Positions 33,008 through 44,190 of a DNA stretch of 64,000 nucleotides are shown here, piece after piece; within the stretch, counting starts at the first letter, position 1; each line of letters begins with the position of its first letter. A model generated the notes under the pieces. That model was not told where the DNA came from. It searched no databases and saw only the letters and a list, made by a program, of their open reading frames with translations. Source of the DNA: Channallabes apus (lineage: Eukaryota; Chordata; Actinopteri; Siluriformes; Clariidae); assembly GCA_030522415.1 (NCBI GenBank), contig CM060112.1, positions 835,001-899,000 on the forward strand. The letters are read 5' to 3'. The position numbers and the translations under genes were made by a program.

Positions 33008-36000
33008 ATGGACCCAGCAGGGTTAGACGGAATGCGACGGGCACTGGAGACCCAAAGTGTGCTCCTCGGAAAGAACCAGGAGGAACTCATCGCCACGAGA
33101 CAAACTCTAGCTGACGTCATCTCCCAAATACAACGGCTCCAGGTACCTACAGCTCAGACCTCACACTCCGGAACACCACGAGAGCCACGCCTACCAGCCC
33201 CTCCCACCTATGGGGGAGAACCAGGAACTTGCAGGTCCTTCCTCTCACAATGCTCACTGATTTTCGAGCTTCAAACCTCCTCCTTCTCATCAGAACGTTC
33301 CCGGGTGGCCTACATCATCACGCTACTAACTGATAGAGCCAGGGAGTGGAGTACAGCCCTCTGGGAGGCTCGCGACCCATGCTGCGAGAACTTCGACAAC
33401 TTCTCCAAGGAGATGAGGAGGGTCTTTGATCGCTCATTCGCCGGCAGGGAGGCGGGAACAAGGTTATTAAGACTTCATCAGGGATCCCGCTCTGCTTACG
33501 ACTATGCCATCGAGTTCCGCACCCTAGCCGCTTCTAGTGGATGGAATGACAGAGCCCTAGCGGATGTCTTTCTGGAAGGGCTATCAGAAGCTCTTAAGGA
33601 TGAGCTCATCTCCCGCGAAACCCCCACGGACCTCCACGAACTCATGGATCTCGCCGGGCGGGTCGACTCACGTCTCCAGTTAAGACGGCACCCCAGAATA
33701 GGGCACGCGCCTCCTGCCCTGCAGCAAACCAATCAGGAGGAGCCCATGCAGCTAGGCAGGACCCGCATCTCTGACGAGGAGAGACGCCGACGCCGCCTAC
33801 AAGGGGCTTGTTTTTACTGTGGAGCTTCAGGACACAGGCTTAAAGACTGCTCATTAAAAGGGAGGCCCCCCCTAGTCAGACTGGGAACACTAGAAGGCTC
33901 CCCTCCTGATAGATTTCCACAATCACGTCCCCTACTTCCCGTAAACCTAATCATCGGTGGTCAGGCTCACCCAATTCAGGCACTAATTGACTCCGGCTCC
34001 GATCGAAATTTGATCAGCGCGAATACGGTGAGAGCATTAAAGATCCCTGGCTTACCACTAGACACTCCGCTCGCCGTTCAGGCCTTGGATGGGAGCCGGC
34101 TTCCACCCATCATACTTAGAACCCCACCGTTAACCTTAAGAACGTCAGGGAACCACTCTGAGGAGATCTCCCTCTTCATTATGGAGAAATCACACGCCGC
34201 CTTGGTCCTCGGACTTCCCTGGCTAGCCCTCCATGGACCCCAGATCGATTGGAACAAGCAAGTCATCACGGGTTGGAGTCCCTCATGCTCCACGACATGC
34301 CTGCACTCAGCACTCCCTCCAACTCCTATCCTGGCCACGCCCCATGAAACCCCGGACATCTCCAGCGTACCCACCGAATACCATGATCTTGGGCAGGTCT
34401 TCAATAAGACCCGAGCCATGTCACTTCCGCCGCACCGACCATACGACTGTCCCATTGATCTTCTCCCGGGCACCTCTCCTCCGAAAGGCAGACTTTACTC
34501 TCTGGCACACCAAGAAAGAGAGGCCATGAATAAGTATATCACAGATTCCCTCGCCGCCGGAATTATTCGTCCATCCTCCTCGCCCGCTGGGGCAGGATTT
34601 TTCTTCGTCAAGAAAAAAGACAAGTCCCTTCGTCCATGCATTGATTACAGAGGGCTTAACGAGATAACCGTCAGGAACCGCTACCCGTTACCTCTCATGG
34701 CCACCGCCTTCGAACTTCTCCAAGGGGCGGACATTTTCACCAAGCTCGACCTACGAAACGCTTATCACCTCGTCCGCATCCGGGAGGGCGACGAGTGGAA
34801 AACTGCCTTCAACACACCCACTGGGCATTACGAGTATCTGGTGGTTCCGTTCGGACTGACCAACGCCCCTGCCGTATTCCAGGCCCTCATTAATGACGTT
34901 CTCCGTGACTTCTTGAATTCCTTCGTGTTCGTGTATTTGGACGACATTTTGATTTTCTCTCGAGGCCTGGAGGAGCACCGGCACCACGTTCGCCAAGTTC
35001 TGCAGAGGCTCCTAGAGAACAATCTCTTTGTTAAAGCCGAGAAATGTGAGTTCCATACAACTTCCACAACGTTCCTAGGGTTTGTCATCTCTCCCTCCAG
35101 ACTGGAGATGGAACCCGCCAAGGTCCAGGCCGTCTCCAACTGGCCCACGCCAGCCTCTCGACGTGACCTCCAACGGTTCCTGGGGTTCGCGAACTTCTAT
35201 CGCCGCTTCATCCGGGGTTACAGTTCTGTCGCCGCCCCCCTCACCTCCCTGACTTCCCCCAAGACACAGTTCTGCTGGAACAACGAGGCAGACAAGGCCT
35301 TCACGGACCTCAAGAAGCGGTTCACCTCAGCCCCCATACTCACCATACCCGATCCATCTCGCCAGTTTGTGGTAGAAGTGGACGCCTCCAACACTGGCGT
35401 TGGGGGAATTCTCTCCCAAAGATCCCCGCGAGACAACAAGCTGCACCCCTGCTCATTCTACTCCCGCCGTCTATCTCCAGCTGAGAGGAATTATGACGTA
35501 GGCGACCGAGAGCTCCTGGCCATCAAGTTAGCACTAGAGGAGTGGAGACATTGGCTGGAGGGGACCGAGCTTCCCTTCATAGTGTGGACCGATCACAGGA
35601 ACTTAGAGTACCTGCGCACCGCCAAAAGACTCAATGCCCGCCAAGCTCGGTGGTCGCTGTTCTTCTCAAGATTCAATTTCACCCTGTCCTACCGCCCAGG
35701 TTCTAAGAACACTAAGCCTGATGCCCTCTCACATCAGTTCTCCCTCCCACAAGATCCCACACCATGCCAACCCATTCTACCATCTCGTTGTCTCGTTGCC
35801 GCCTTAGAGCTAGACATCGAGACCAAAGTCAAGCAGGCATTGACTCAGGAGCCCGGCCCAAGCAATGTCCCCCCAGATCGCCTCTTTGTTCCCCCCGGTC
35901 TGCGCCCGCAGGTCCTGGAGTGGGGTCATGGATCCAAGCTGTCCTGTCACCCAGGCTCTGCCCGAACGCTATTTATCATACAACAGCGTTTCTGGTGGTC

Positions 36001-37201
36001 CACGATGGGGAGGGATGTCTCCAGCTTTGTGGCAGCCTGCGACATTTGCACCCGCTGCAAACCCAACAACCGTCCTCCGGCTGGCCTCCTCAGACCCTTA
36101 CCCATACCTCACCGTCCCTGGTCGCATATTTCGCTGGACTTTGTAACAGGGCTACCCTCATCTGACGGAAACACTTGCATCCTGACCATTGTTGACCGCT
36201 TCTCCAAGTCCGTCCACCTAGTCCCGCTCCCCAAGCTCCCGTCCGCCAAAGAGACCGCAGAGCAATTGATATTTCATGTTTTTCGTCTTCACGGCCTCCC
36301 CACCGACATAGTTTCAGACCGTGGCCCTCAATTCACCTCACGCTTCTGGGGGGCCTTTTGTAAACTCATCGGAGCCTCTCCTAGCCTATCTTCTGGTTTT
36401 CATCCCCAATCCAATGGCCAAACAGAACGAAAAAACCAAGCAATGGAAGTCTCCCTCCGGTGTATGACTACTCGTGATGCCACCACCTGGAGTAAGTTTC
36501 TCCCGTGGGTCGAGTACGCTCACAACTCCCTGCCATCTGCCTCAACGGGCCTCTCTCCGTTCCAGTGCTGCCTGGGCTACCAACCACCACTGTTCCCCAC
36601 TCAAGAGGAGGAGGTAGAGGTCCCCTCGGCACAACACTTTATCCGCCGCTGCAAAAGTACATGGTTACGAGCCAGACGATCCCTGCTGCAAGCATCCCGC
36701 TTATACAAGAGACAGGCGGACCGTCATCGCTCCAAGACTCCCAGGTATCACATAGGAGACAGAGTCATGCTCGCCACCAGAGACATCCCCCTAAAGACAC
36801 TTTCCCGCAAGCTCTCTCCCCGTTTCATCGGACCCTTCACAATAACCAGGATAATCAACCCGTGCGCTGTCCGTCTCCTACTCCCATCGTCTATGCGACG
36901 CATCCACCCCACCTTCCATGTGTCCCAGCTACGACGCATTGTAAACTGTTCTCTAAGTCCACCCTCCCACCCTCATCCTCCTCCCCGTATCATCGATGGC
37001 AGTGAGGCGTACACAGTCAGAAAACTCCTGAAGGCCCGCCGGCGAGGCAGAGGAATCCAGTTTTTGGTGGATTGGGAGGGCTACGGCCCTGAGGAGAGAA
37101 GCTGGATCCCAGCCAGATTCATCCTCGACCGAACCCTGATCACGGACTTCTACAGACGCTGCCCCAACGCACCCCGCGTAACGCCTGGAGGCGTTTGTTA
37201 G
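33008..37201 (+). CDS. Chromovirus Gag-Pol polyprotein, single intact frame
   Basis: 1,397 residues from ATG 33008, 20 bases after the LTR. Gag covers about residues 1-290 with a zinc knuckle C268-X2-C271-X4-H276-X4-C281. Protease has the active-site Asp 328 in [14 protein letters not shown] carries [11 protein letters not shown] and YLDDIL at about 643-648. RNase H starts near Asp 792 ([10 protein letters not shown]) and has [10 protein letters not shown]. Integrase has an HHCC region at about 980-1015 and the DD35E triad Asp1044, Asp1104, Glu1140. A chromodomain follows at about 1334-1385 ([16 protein letters not shown]). All catalytic residues I can check are present. Gag and Pol are fused with no stop or frameshift, so the Gag:Pol ratio must be set after translation or not at all. 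Confidence 0.95.
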   Translation: MDPAGLDGMRRALETQSVLLGKNQEELIATRQTLADVISQIQRLQVPTAQTSHSGTPREPRLPAPPTYGGEPGTCRSFLSQCSLIFELQTSSFSSERSRVAYIITLLTDRAREWSTALWEARDPCCENFDNFSKEMRRVFDRSFAGREAGTRLLRLHQGSRSAYDYAIEFRTLAASSGWNDRALADVFLEGLSEALKDELISRETPTDLHELMDLAGRVDSRLQLRRHPRIGHAPPALQQTNQEEPMQLGRTRISDEERRRRRLQGACFYCGASGHRLKDCSLKGRPPLVRLGTLEGSPPDRFPQSRPLLPVNLIIGGQAHPIQALIDSGSDRNLISANTVRALKIPGLPLDTPLAVQALDGSRLPPIILRTPPLTLRTSGNHSEEISLFIMEKSHAALVLGLPWLALHGPQIDWNKQVITGWSPSCSTTCLHSALPPTPILATPHETPDISSVPTEYHDLGQVFNKTRAMSLPPHRPYDCPIDLLPGTSPPKGRLYSLAHQEREAMNKYITDSLAAGIIRPSSSPAGAGFFFVKKKDKSLRPCIDYRGLNEITVRNRYPLPLMATAFELLQGADIFTKLDLRNAYHLVRIREGDEWKTAFNTPTGHYEYLVVPFGLTNAPAVFQALINDVLRDFLNSFVFVYLDDILIFSRGLEEHRHHVRQVLQRLLENNLFVKAEKCEFHTTSTTFLGFVISPSRLEMEPAKVQAVSNWPTPASRRDLQRFLGFANFYRRFIRGYSSVAAPLTSLTSPKTQFCWNNEADKAFTDLKKRFTSAPILTIPDPSRQFVVEVDASNTGVGGILSQRSPRDNKLHPCSFYSRRLSPAERNYDVGDRELLAIKLALEEWRHWLEGTELPFIVWTDHRNLEYLRTAKRLNARQARWSLFFSRFNFTLSYRPGSKNTKPDALSHQFSLPQDPTPCQPILPSRCLVAALELDIETKVKQALTQEPGPSNVPPDRLFVPPGLRPQVLEWGHGSKLSCHPGSARTLFIIQQRFWWSTMGRDVSSFVAACDICTRCKPNNRPPAGLLRPLPIPHRPWSHISLDFVTGLPSSDGNTCILTIVDRFSKSVHLVPLPKLPSAKETAEQLIFHVFRLHGLPTDIVSDRGPQFTSRFWGAFCKLIGASPSLSSGFHPQSNGQTERKNQAMEVSLRCMTTRDATTWSKFLPWVEYAHNSLPSASTGLSPFQCCLGYQPPLFPTQEEEVEVPSAQHFIRRCKSTWLRARRSLLQASRLYKRQADRHRSKTPRYHIGDRVMLATRDIPLKTLSRKLSPRFIGPFTITRIINPCAVRLLLPSSMRRIHPTFHVSQLRRIVNCSLSPPSHPHPPPRIIDGSEAYTVRKLLKARRRGRGIQFLVDWEGYGPEERSWIPARFILDRTLITDFYRRCPNAPRVTPGGVC

Positions 37202-37212
37202 AGGAGGGGTAC

Positions 37213-37848
37213 TGTCACGCTCTCAGTGCCTTCGCGCTGATCAGAAACCTTTTGACATTTCCTTTCCCACGCTGTCAGACTCTCATCACATGATCATGCT
37301 TTCCCACGCTGTCATCGCTCCTCCCGGACCGCCCCGCCGGCACACCGGTTTCTCATCTGGCGCTGATTTCACCCAGCTTATAAGGAAGCGCAGCGCGCTG
37401 CCTCGCGCTGGATTATTGTGTGTTTTTTTGGCCATAGTTTTCTCGCGTTTCTGTTCATGACTTTTCACGTTGCCGACTTCGCTTGCTTCTCGTTTTCCCC
37501 CTCGCCTCCCGATTTGGATTATTGCCACGCTTGGATTTAACGGCTTTGAACTTTCGCTTTCGTTTCTCGACCACGGCTCAGCTTCACGTTTTTTGCTCGA
37601 CGCCCTCGCTGACTGATCACACGGCTTTGATCTCTTGCTCTCCTCCTCGACCACGGCTCAGCTTCACGTTTTTGCTCGACGCCCTCGCTGACTGATCACA
37701 CGGCTTTGATCTCTTGCTCTCCTCCTCGACCACGGCTCAGCTTCACGTTTTTGCTCGACGCCCTCGCTGACTGATCACACGGCTCTTATCTCTCGCTCTC
37801 TACCTGCAACTGGGTCCACTTTCACAGTCCACGTTCTGCATCACGACA
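37213..37848 (+). repeat. 3' LTR of the intact chromovirus
   Basis: 636 bp; I found no difference from the 5' LTR on line-by-line comparison, including the three tandem units. Confidence 0.95.
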
Positions 37849-37853
37849 GTTTC

Positions 37854-39603
37854 CCTAACACTTCACACAGTACTATCTCACCTGGATAATAAGAACACTT
37901 ACACAAGAATGCTTTGATGTAAGTTGATTTCAGCTCTGCGTTCAATACAGTCATCCCCTCCAGACTGATTACGAAGCTTGTTGATCTCGGAATCAATACC
38001 ATTCTATGCAGCTGGATACTGGATTTTCTGACCAACAGGCCACAGAATGTTAAATCCAATAACATTCTCCCCTCAACCATCATCCTGAACACTGGTGTTC
38101 CACAAGGCTGTGTACTGAGCCCCTTCCTGTTTTCACTGTACACACATGACTGCAGTCCTATGTATGGTTCCAATACAATAATTAAGTTTGCAGATGACAC
38201 AACAGTGATTGGCCTCATCAATGACCACAACGAGACCAACTACAGGGCAGAGGTAATGCACTTGGCCGAGTGGTGTGCTGACAATCCCCTGCTCCTGAAC
38301 ACCAGTAAGACCAAGGAGCTCATTGTGGACTTCAGAAGGAGGAGAGGTAACACACACTCCCCTGTCTACATCAGCGGGACAATGGTCGAACATGTTACTA
38401 ACTTCAAGTTCCTGGGGATACACATTTCTGAGGACTTAACCTGGTTCACTAATACCGCCAGTCTCCTCAAGAAAGCTTCCCAGCGTCTCTTCTTCCTGAG
38501 ATTACTGAGGAAGAATCACCTTTCTAAGGACATAATGAACAATTTCTACCGTTGTGCAATAGAGAGCATCCTCTGTTTCGGACCGTAAATCCATCCAAAG
38601 TTTATTTTATTTTATTTATTTATATAGCACATTTAAAAAACAACCATGGTTGACCAAAGTGCTTCACAATCGCTAAAAAGATGATCACACACAATCAATC
38701 AATACATTAAAAGTTGTCAAAAAGTCTCAAAAACTCAACTCAAGAAATAAAAGCCAAAGAATATAAGTGTGACTTAAGTAATGACTTAAAAATTTCAACA
38801 CTCTAAGCAGACTTTATGTGAGCAGGTAAATCGTTCCACAACTTCGGTCCCACCACTGAAAAAGCTCGCTCACCTTTATATTTTAATCTGGCTCTCGGAA
38901 CATCCAGGAGCACCTGATTAGACGACCTCAGTTCTCTAACGGGAGTGCGAAAATGTAAAAGCTCTGATAAATATAGAGGCGCCAAACCATTTAAAATCTT
39001 AAAAACAAACAATAAAATCTTAAACTCAATCCTGAAACGGACAGGAAGCCAGTGTAGTGAAGCTAAGGGTAATGTGCTCATGCTTTCTAGACCCAGGTAA
39101 GAGCCGAGCTACTGCATTCTGAACCAACTGCAAACGCTGGAGAGATGACTGATCCAATCCAACATATAAAGAGTTACAATAGTCCAGTCTTGACGTTATA
39201 AAAGCATCAATTACACTTTTAAACTCCTTACACAGAAGGTACGCCTTGACTTTCGCCAACAGTCTCAGTTGAAAAAAACTGGCTTTTATCACAGAGCTTA
39301 TCTGTTTATCAAATTTAAAAGCACCATCAAAAATCACACCCGAGATTCCTGGTAAATGGACGAATATACGTTCCTAAATCATCAAGTGCATCTACACAAG
39401 CACCCAGATCACCAGGACGACCAAACATAACAATCTCAGTCTTATTTTCGTTAAGAAAAGCATCAAGGGTGGTGAAAACCGCCCAGTGCATCATTGGAAC
39501 CCCACGTCATGGCATTGAGGAAGTGTACAATAAAAGGTGTCTGCGTAGGGACGAAGCCCGAAGCTTTCTCTTCTTCCCTCTGGAAAAAGGTTCAGATGCC
39601 TAA
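37854..39603 (+). pseudogene. Second LINE, RT C-terminal part, interrupted
   Basis: It reads from [19 protein letters not shown] sequence at about 37,925 through [33 protein letters not shown] and [11 protein letters not shown] to [13 protein letters not shown]. It stops near 38,588, is split by another LINE fragment, and ends with VVKTAQCIIGTPRHGIEEV and a TAA near 39,602. Stops and frame changes make it inactive. Confidence 0.8.
38603..39467 (-). mobile_element. L2-like LINE, different subfamily (D), 5' truncated fragment
   Basis: On the minus strand it encodes the RT C-terminal region ([60 protein letters not shown]) with one frame break near 39,050. A 3' UTR follows with TGAAGCACTTTGGTCAACCA and TGCTATATAAATAAATAAAA. 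It inserted into the second LINE between the IESILCFG and VVKTAQ segments. Confidence 0.8.
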
Positions 39604-39856
39604 AAGCCAAGAGGAGCAGGATGAGGAACAGAAACACTGTGGGGTAAACCTTATTGAACACTTCACCAACTCCTAACCCCCTTACACGGACGGTACCACC
39701 ATTACTGACACCCAACATCCCTATATAATATCACTGTAAATATTCCCTGTACATTCATTTGTATAATCTGCACATAGACAGTACACTAATATATGTATAT
39801 TAATATATGTATATATGTGTGTATAGGTATACTCTCTGCATTTCCATCCAGCTGTT

Positions 39857-39859
<3 letters not shown>

Positions 39860-39905
<46 letters not shown>
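39860..39905. repeat. (TA)n microsatellite
   Basis: About 23 AT units at the 3' side of the second LINE. Confidence 0.95.
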
Positions 39906-39909
<4 letters not shown>

Positions 39910-40056
39910 GCATATTCTGTAAATTTAACTATATATAGCTCCTGTATATCTTTATCCCATATATTTATATTCAGACATATCTGTATATCTACACTTATTC
40001 AGTACATTTATTTATCCATCTCTGCTCACTTTACACTGTATACTCACTTTAATCTA

Positions 40057-41010
40057 CAGTGGTGTGAAAAACTATTTGCCCCCCTCCTGATTTCTTATTC
40101 TTTTGCATGTTTGTCACACAAAATGTTTCTGATCATCAAACACACAACTATTAGTCAAAGATAACACAAGTAAACACAAAATGCAGTTTTTAAATGAGGG
40201 GTTTTATTATTTAGGGAGAAAAAAATCCAAACCTACATGGCCCTGTGTGAAAAAGTAATTGCCCCCTGAACCTAATAACTGGTTGGGCCACCCTTAGCAG
40301 CAATAACTGCAATCAAGCATTTGCGATAACTTGCAACGAGTCTTTTACAGCGCTCTGGAGGAATTTTGGCCCACTCATCTTTGCAGAATTGTTGTAAATC
40401 AGCTTTATTTGAGGGTTTTCTAGCATGAACTGCCTTTTTAAGGTCATGCCACAACATCTCAATAGGATTCAGGTCAGGACTTTGACTAGGCCACTCCAAA
40501 GTCTTCATTTTGTTTTTCTTCAGCCATTCAGAGATGGATTTGCTGGTGTGTTTTGGGCACCCAAGATCGCTTCAGCTTGAGTTGACGAACAGATGGCCGG
40601 ACATTCTCCTTCAGGATTTTTTGGTAGACAGTAGAATTCATGGTTCCATCTATCACAGCAAGCCTTCCAGGTCCTGAAGCAGCAAAACAACCCCAGACCA
40701 TCACACTACCACCACCATATTTTACTGTTGGTATGATGTTCTTTTTCTGAAATGCTGTGTTACTTTTACGCCAGATGTAACGGGACACGCACCTTCCAAA
40801 AAGTTAAACTTTTGTCTCGTCGGTCCACAAGGTATTTTCCCAAAAGTCTTGGCAATCATTGAGATGTTTTTTTAGCAAAAGTGAGACGAGCCTTAATGTT
40901 CTTTTTGCTTAAAAGTGGTTTGGCCTTGGAAATCTGCCATGCAGGCCGTTTTTGCCCAGTCTCTTTCTTATGGTGGAGTCGTGAACACTGACCTTAATTG
41001 AGGCAAGTGA
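40057..41010 (-). mobile_element. Tc1-like transposon, half element (copy 1)
   Basis: The left terminal repeat begins CAGTGGTGTGAAAAACTATT next to TA. The transposase is on the minus strand in pieces: 40272-40508 has [20 protein letters not shown] with the catalytic Glu, 40528-40788 has YIWRKSNTAFQKKNIIPTVK, and a piece ending at 40,909 has KRLGKNGLHGRFPR. A deletion near 40,555 removes the QQDNDPKHTS segment with the second Asp. The element stops at 41,010, where L2 3' UTR sequence begins, so the N-terminal part and the right terminal repeat are lost. Confidence 0.9.
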
Positions 41011-41141
41011 TCCAGACTCCCTCTGCCCTCCGGACCTGTCTGATCCATCCTGGTGCCCCGTTTCTGGTTGGAGGTCTCGTCGCATGGATGCCCCATGTGT
41101 CTCTTTGGGATGCGTCTGGTGTCTGGGGATGATTCTATCTA

Positions 41142-42761
41142 CAGTGGTGTGAAAAACTATTTGCCCCCCTCCTGATTTCTTATTCTTTTGCATGTTTGTC
41201 ACACAAAATGTTTCTGATCATCAAACACATTTAACTATTAGTCAAAGATAACACAAGTAAACACAAAATGCAGTTTTTAAATGAGGGGTTTTATTATTTA
41301 GGGAGAAAAAAAACTCCAAACCTGCATGGCCCTGTGTGAAAAAGTAATTGCCCCCTGCACCTAATAACTGGTTGGGCCACCCTTAGCAGCAATAACTGCA
41401 ATCAAGCGTTTGCGATAACTTGCAACGAGTCTTTTACAGCGCTCTGGAGGAATTTTGACCCACTCATCTTTGCAGAATTGTTGTAATTCATCTTTATTTG
41501 AGGGTTTTCTAGCATGAAGCGCCTTTTTAAGGTCATGCCACAACATCTCAATAGGATTCAGGTCAGGACTTTGACTAGGCCACTCCAAAGTCCTCATTTT
41601 GTTTTTCTTCAGCCATTCAGAAGTGGATTTGCTGGTGTGTTTTGGGTCATTGTCCTGCTGCAGCACCAAAGATCGCTTCAGCTTGAGTTGACGAACAGAT
41701 GGCCGGACATTCTCCTTCAGGATTTTTTGGTAGACAGTAGAATTCATGGTTCCATCTATCACAGCAAGCCTTCCAGGTCCTGAAGCAGCAAAACAACCCC
41801 AGACCATCACACTACCACCACCATATTTTACTGTTGGTATGATGTTCTTTTTCTGAAATGCTGTGTTACTTTTACGCCAGATGTAACAGGACACGCACCT
41901 TCCAAAGAGTTCAACTTTTGTCTTGTCGGTCCACAAGGTATTTTCCCAAAAGTCTTGGCAATCATTGAGATGTTTTTAGCAAAATTGAGACGAGCCTTAA
42001 TGTTCTTTTTGCTTAAAAGTGGTTTGCGCCTTGGAAATCTGCCACGCAGGCCGTTTTTGCCCAGTCTCTTTCTTATGGTGGAGTCGTGAACACTGACCTT
42101 AATTGAGGCAAGTGAGGCCTGCAGTTCTTTAGATGTTGTCCTGGGGTCTTTTGTGGCCTCTCGGATGAGTCGTCTCTGCGCTCTTGGGGTAATTTTGGTC
42201 GGCCGGCCACTCCTGGGAAGGTTCACAACTGTTCCATGTTTTTGCCATTTGTGGATAATGGCTCTCACTGTGGTTCGCTGGAGTCCCAAAGCTTTAGAAA
42301 TGGCTTTATAACCTTTACCAGACTGATAGATCTCAATTACTTTTGTTCTCATTTGTTCCTGAATTTCTTTGGATCTTGGCATGATGTCTAGCTTTTGAGG
42401 TGCTTTTGGTCTACTTCTCAGTGTCAGGTAGCTCCTATTTAAGTGATTTCTTGATTGAAACAGGTGTGGCAGTAATCAGGCCTGGGGGTGACTACAGAAA
42501 TTGAACTCAGGTGTGATAAACCACAGTTAAGTTATTTTTTAACAAGGGGGGCAATCACTTTTTCACACAGGGCCATGTAGATTTGGAGTTTTTTTTCTCC
42601 CTTAATAACATAAACCTTCATTTAAAAACTGCATTTTGTGTTCAATTATGTTATCTTTGACTAATAGTTAACGGTTTTTGATGAGCAGAAACATTTAAGT
42701 GTGACAAACATGCAAAAGAATAAGAAATCAGGAAGGGGGCAAATAGTTTTTCACACCACTG
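41142..42761 (-). mobile_element. Complete Tc1-like transposon (copy 2)
   Basis: It is flanked by TA on both sides. Terminal inverted repeats of roughly 200 bp begin CAGTGGTGTGAAAAACTATT and end AAATAGTTTTTCACACCACTG. It encodes a DD34E transposase on the minus strand. Inserted in an L2 3' UTR at a TA, as expected for the Tc1/mariner superfamily. Confidence 0.95.
41361..42382 (-). pseudogene. Tc1-like transposase, single frameshift
   Basis: The ATG at 42382 opens MPRSKEIQEQMRTKVIEIYQ. An N-terminal paired-type helix-turn-helix DNA-binding region (GKGYKAISKALGLQRTTVRA) follows, then a basic GRPTK linker. The catalytic core has MWTDKTKVELFG (first Asp), LQQDNDPKHTSK (second Asp) and [16 protein letters not shown] (Glu). 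A one-base loss in an A run near 41,975-41,980 shifts the frame between NFAKN and the core, splitting it into 42382-41828 and 41936-41361. The rest of the frame is open, so decay is recent. Confidence 0.95.
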
Positions 42762-43222
42762 TACTTAGGAGACGGTTCTGGCCTCGACTGGTGTTGTCAG
42801 CTGTTTCTCTGAGGACTTGACATTTCGATAGTTCAGGACTGGAAATTCTACAAGTCTATCTGAGTCTCCAATAACTACTGGACTCCATTTTAACATCAAC
42901 TATTATAACATCAATTAACATCAACTATTATAGCTGAACCTAACACTTAACACTGTATAAATGCAGATCATTTCCTGCTATCTGTTTCACCCAGATGAGG
43001 ATGGGTTCCCTGCTGAGTCTGGTTCCTCTCAAGGTTTCTTCCTATTACCATCTCAGGGAGTTTTTCCTTGCCACTGTCGCCCTCGGCTTGCTCACCAGGG
43101 ACTATCTCACCATTTTGATTCATACACATTCACATTCCATACAAACTTAAATAATTCTTTTGATTGTGTAAAGCTGTTTTGAGACAATGTCAATTGTTAA
43201 AAGCGCTATACAAATAAAATGT

Positions 43223-43764
43223 AATATTTATTTATTTATCTATTTACTCGTCATGTGCCCGTATGAACATTGACTTGACCTGCTTCAGTCTTGCACTGTT
43301 TACTTTGGCATCGCTGTCACTTTCAGCAGCTATAACTCATTACACATCTCTGTAGTCTATCCACTAATATTCATCCTCACTCAGTGTGATTTACTGTATA
43401 TATTTATGTTTTATGTTTTATTTCATACATATCTTAATTTCAGTTGTAATATGGTCATCTTCCACATGCTTTATTAATGTATTTTTTACTACACTACTTG
43501 CTATTTGCTATATTAATTACTACTATTTTGATTTCAATTCACATTAAAATTACATTAAGTCAGTGAAACTATGAACTCAAGTGACCAAACTGTTACATAT
43601 TTCTGTATAAAGAAGACAAAAGGTAAATATTCCACCTCTGGAATGATGTAACAGATGTTAAGTTCAGCACAGTTAATGAGTTAATTCTACCTAACACACA
43701 CACACACACACACACACCTTTTATCTTCACGAAGAACACATATATGACTATATATATATATATA

Positions 43765-43800
<36 letters not shown>

Positions 43801-43850
43801 CAGCTGTGCAGTGCTGCGCTCTAACACCAGGGGGAGCACCGACCACGGAG

Positions 43851-43889
<39 letters not shown>

Positions 43890-43947
43890 ACGTGACTCTC
43901 CCGGCCGGTCCCCGGTCTGTATGTGTGTGTGTGTGTGTGTGTGTCTC
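43223..43947. other. Upstream region of dip2b with CA/TG tracts
   Basis: No gene seen. TG/CA tracts lie at about 43,696-43,717, 43,768-43,799, 43,856-43,889 and 43,921-43,944. The sequence becomes CpG-rich from about 43,895, consistent with a promoter near the first exon. The transcription start cannot be fixed from sequence alone. Confidence 0.5.
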
Positions 43948-44106
43948 ATGGCGGATGGAGAGCGGATGGATTTCTCTCCTCTCGCGCTGCTGCTGCCGAA
44001 CCGCCGCCGATTAGCGACCGGAAGCGGATTGTTGTTGTTGTTGTTGTTGTTGTTGTTTGTCCGGTGTGGTGTCCGGGGGAGCCGCGGTTTGGTCCCGGAC
44101 AGATGA
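43948..44106 (+). CDS. Upstream ORF overlapping the dip2b start codon
   Basis: 52 codons from ATGG at 43948 (MADGERMDFSPLALLLPNRR), with a (TTG)n leucine run, ending in TGA 44104-44106. That stop overlaps the dip2b ATG at 44103 as ATGA. The frame differs from dip2b. It would only be translated if transcription starts upstream of 43948, which is not known. Confidence 0.4.
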   Translation: MADGERMDFSPLALLLPNRRRLATGSGLLLLLLLLLFVRCGVRGSRGLVPDR

Positions 44107-44190
44107 TGTCGGAGAGGCCGGTGGATGTGATCGTCCTGCCGCAGGAGGTCCGGGAGCAGCTGGCGGAGCTCGAGCTCGAACTGTCTGAGG
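44103..44190 (+). CDS. dip2b: dip2b exon 1 (coding part)
   Basis: Encodes [20 protein letters not shown] then [10 protein letters not shown]. Two ATGs stand in tandem (44103 and 44106). The frame is open further upstream but only through TG-repeat sequence. Donor GAGG|GTGAGG, phase 1. Confidence 0.9.

Larger units (their letters stand above)
32353..37848 (+). mobile_element. Young, structurally intact chromovirus (Ty3/Gypsy, Tf1/sushi-like)
   Basis: Two 636-bp LTRs that look identical base for base flank a single 1,397-codon gag-pol frame. The target duplication GTTTC is perfect (32348-32352 and 37849-37853). A polypurine tract, GAGGAGGGG (37201-37209), precedes the 3' LTR. Identical LTRs and an uninterrupted frame mean recent insertion, after the surrounding LINE was already dead. 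Pol ends in a chromodomain. Confidence 0.95.
32041..39850 (+). mobile_element. Second LINE family (possibly Rex1/Babar-like), split twice
   Basis: RT sequence starts at about 32,041, is interrupted by the chromovirus (32,353-37,848), resumes at 37,854, is interrupted again by another LINE fragment (about 38,603-39,467), and ends with the C-terminal TPRHGIEEVYNKRCLRRDEA region and a stop near 39,603. The 3' UTR runs to an AT-rich tract near 39,860. The RT motif [11 protein letters not shown] differs from the YADDTQLY of the L2 copies. The clade assignment is tentative. Confidence 0.75.
41006..43222 (+). mobile_element. L2 3' UTR fragment, split by a Tc1 element
   Basis: 41,006-41,141 (GATCCAGACTCCCTCTGCCC... 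to TGATTCTATCTA) continues after the Tc1 insertion at 42,764 (CTTAGGAGACGGTTCTGGCC) to the L2 terminus AAAGCGCTATACAAATAAAA at 43,222. Joining the two sides restores the L2 3' UTR order seen in the other copies. The left edge shares AGTGA with the Tc1 half element. Confidence 0.85.
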
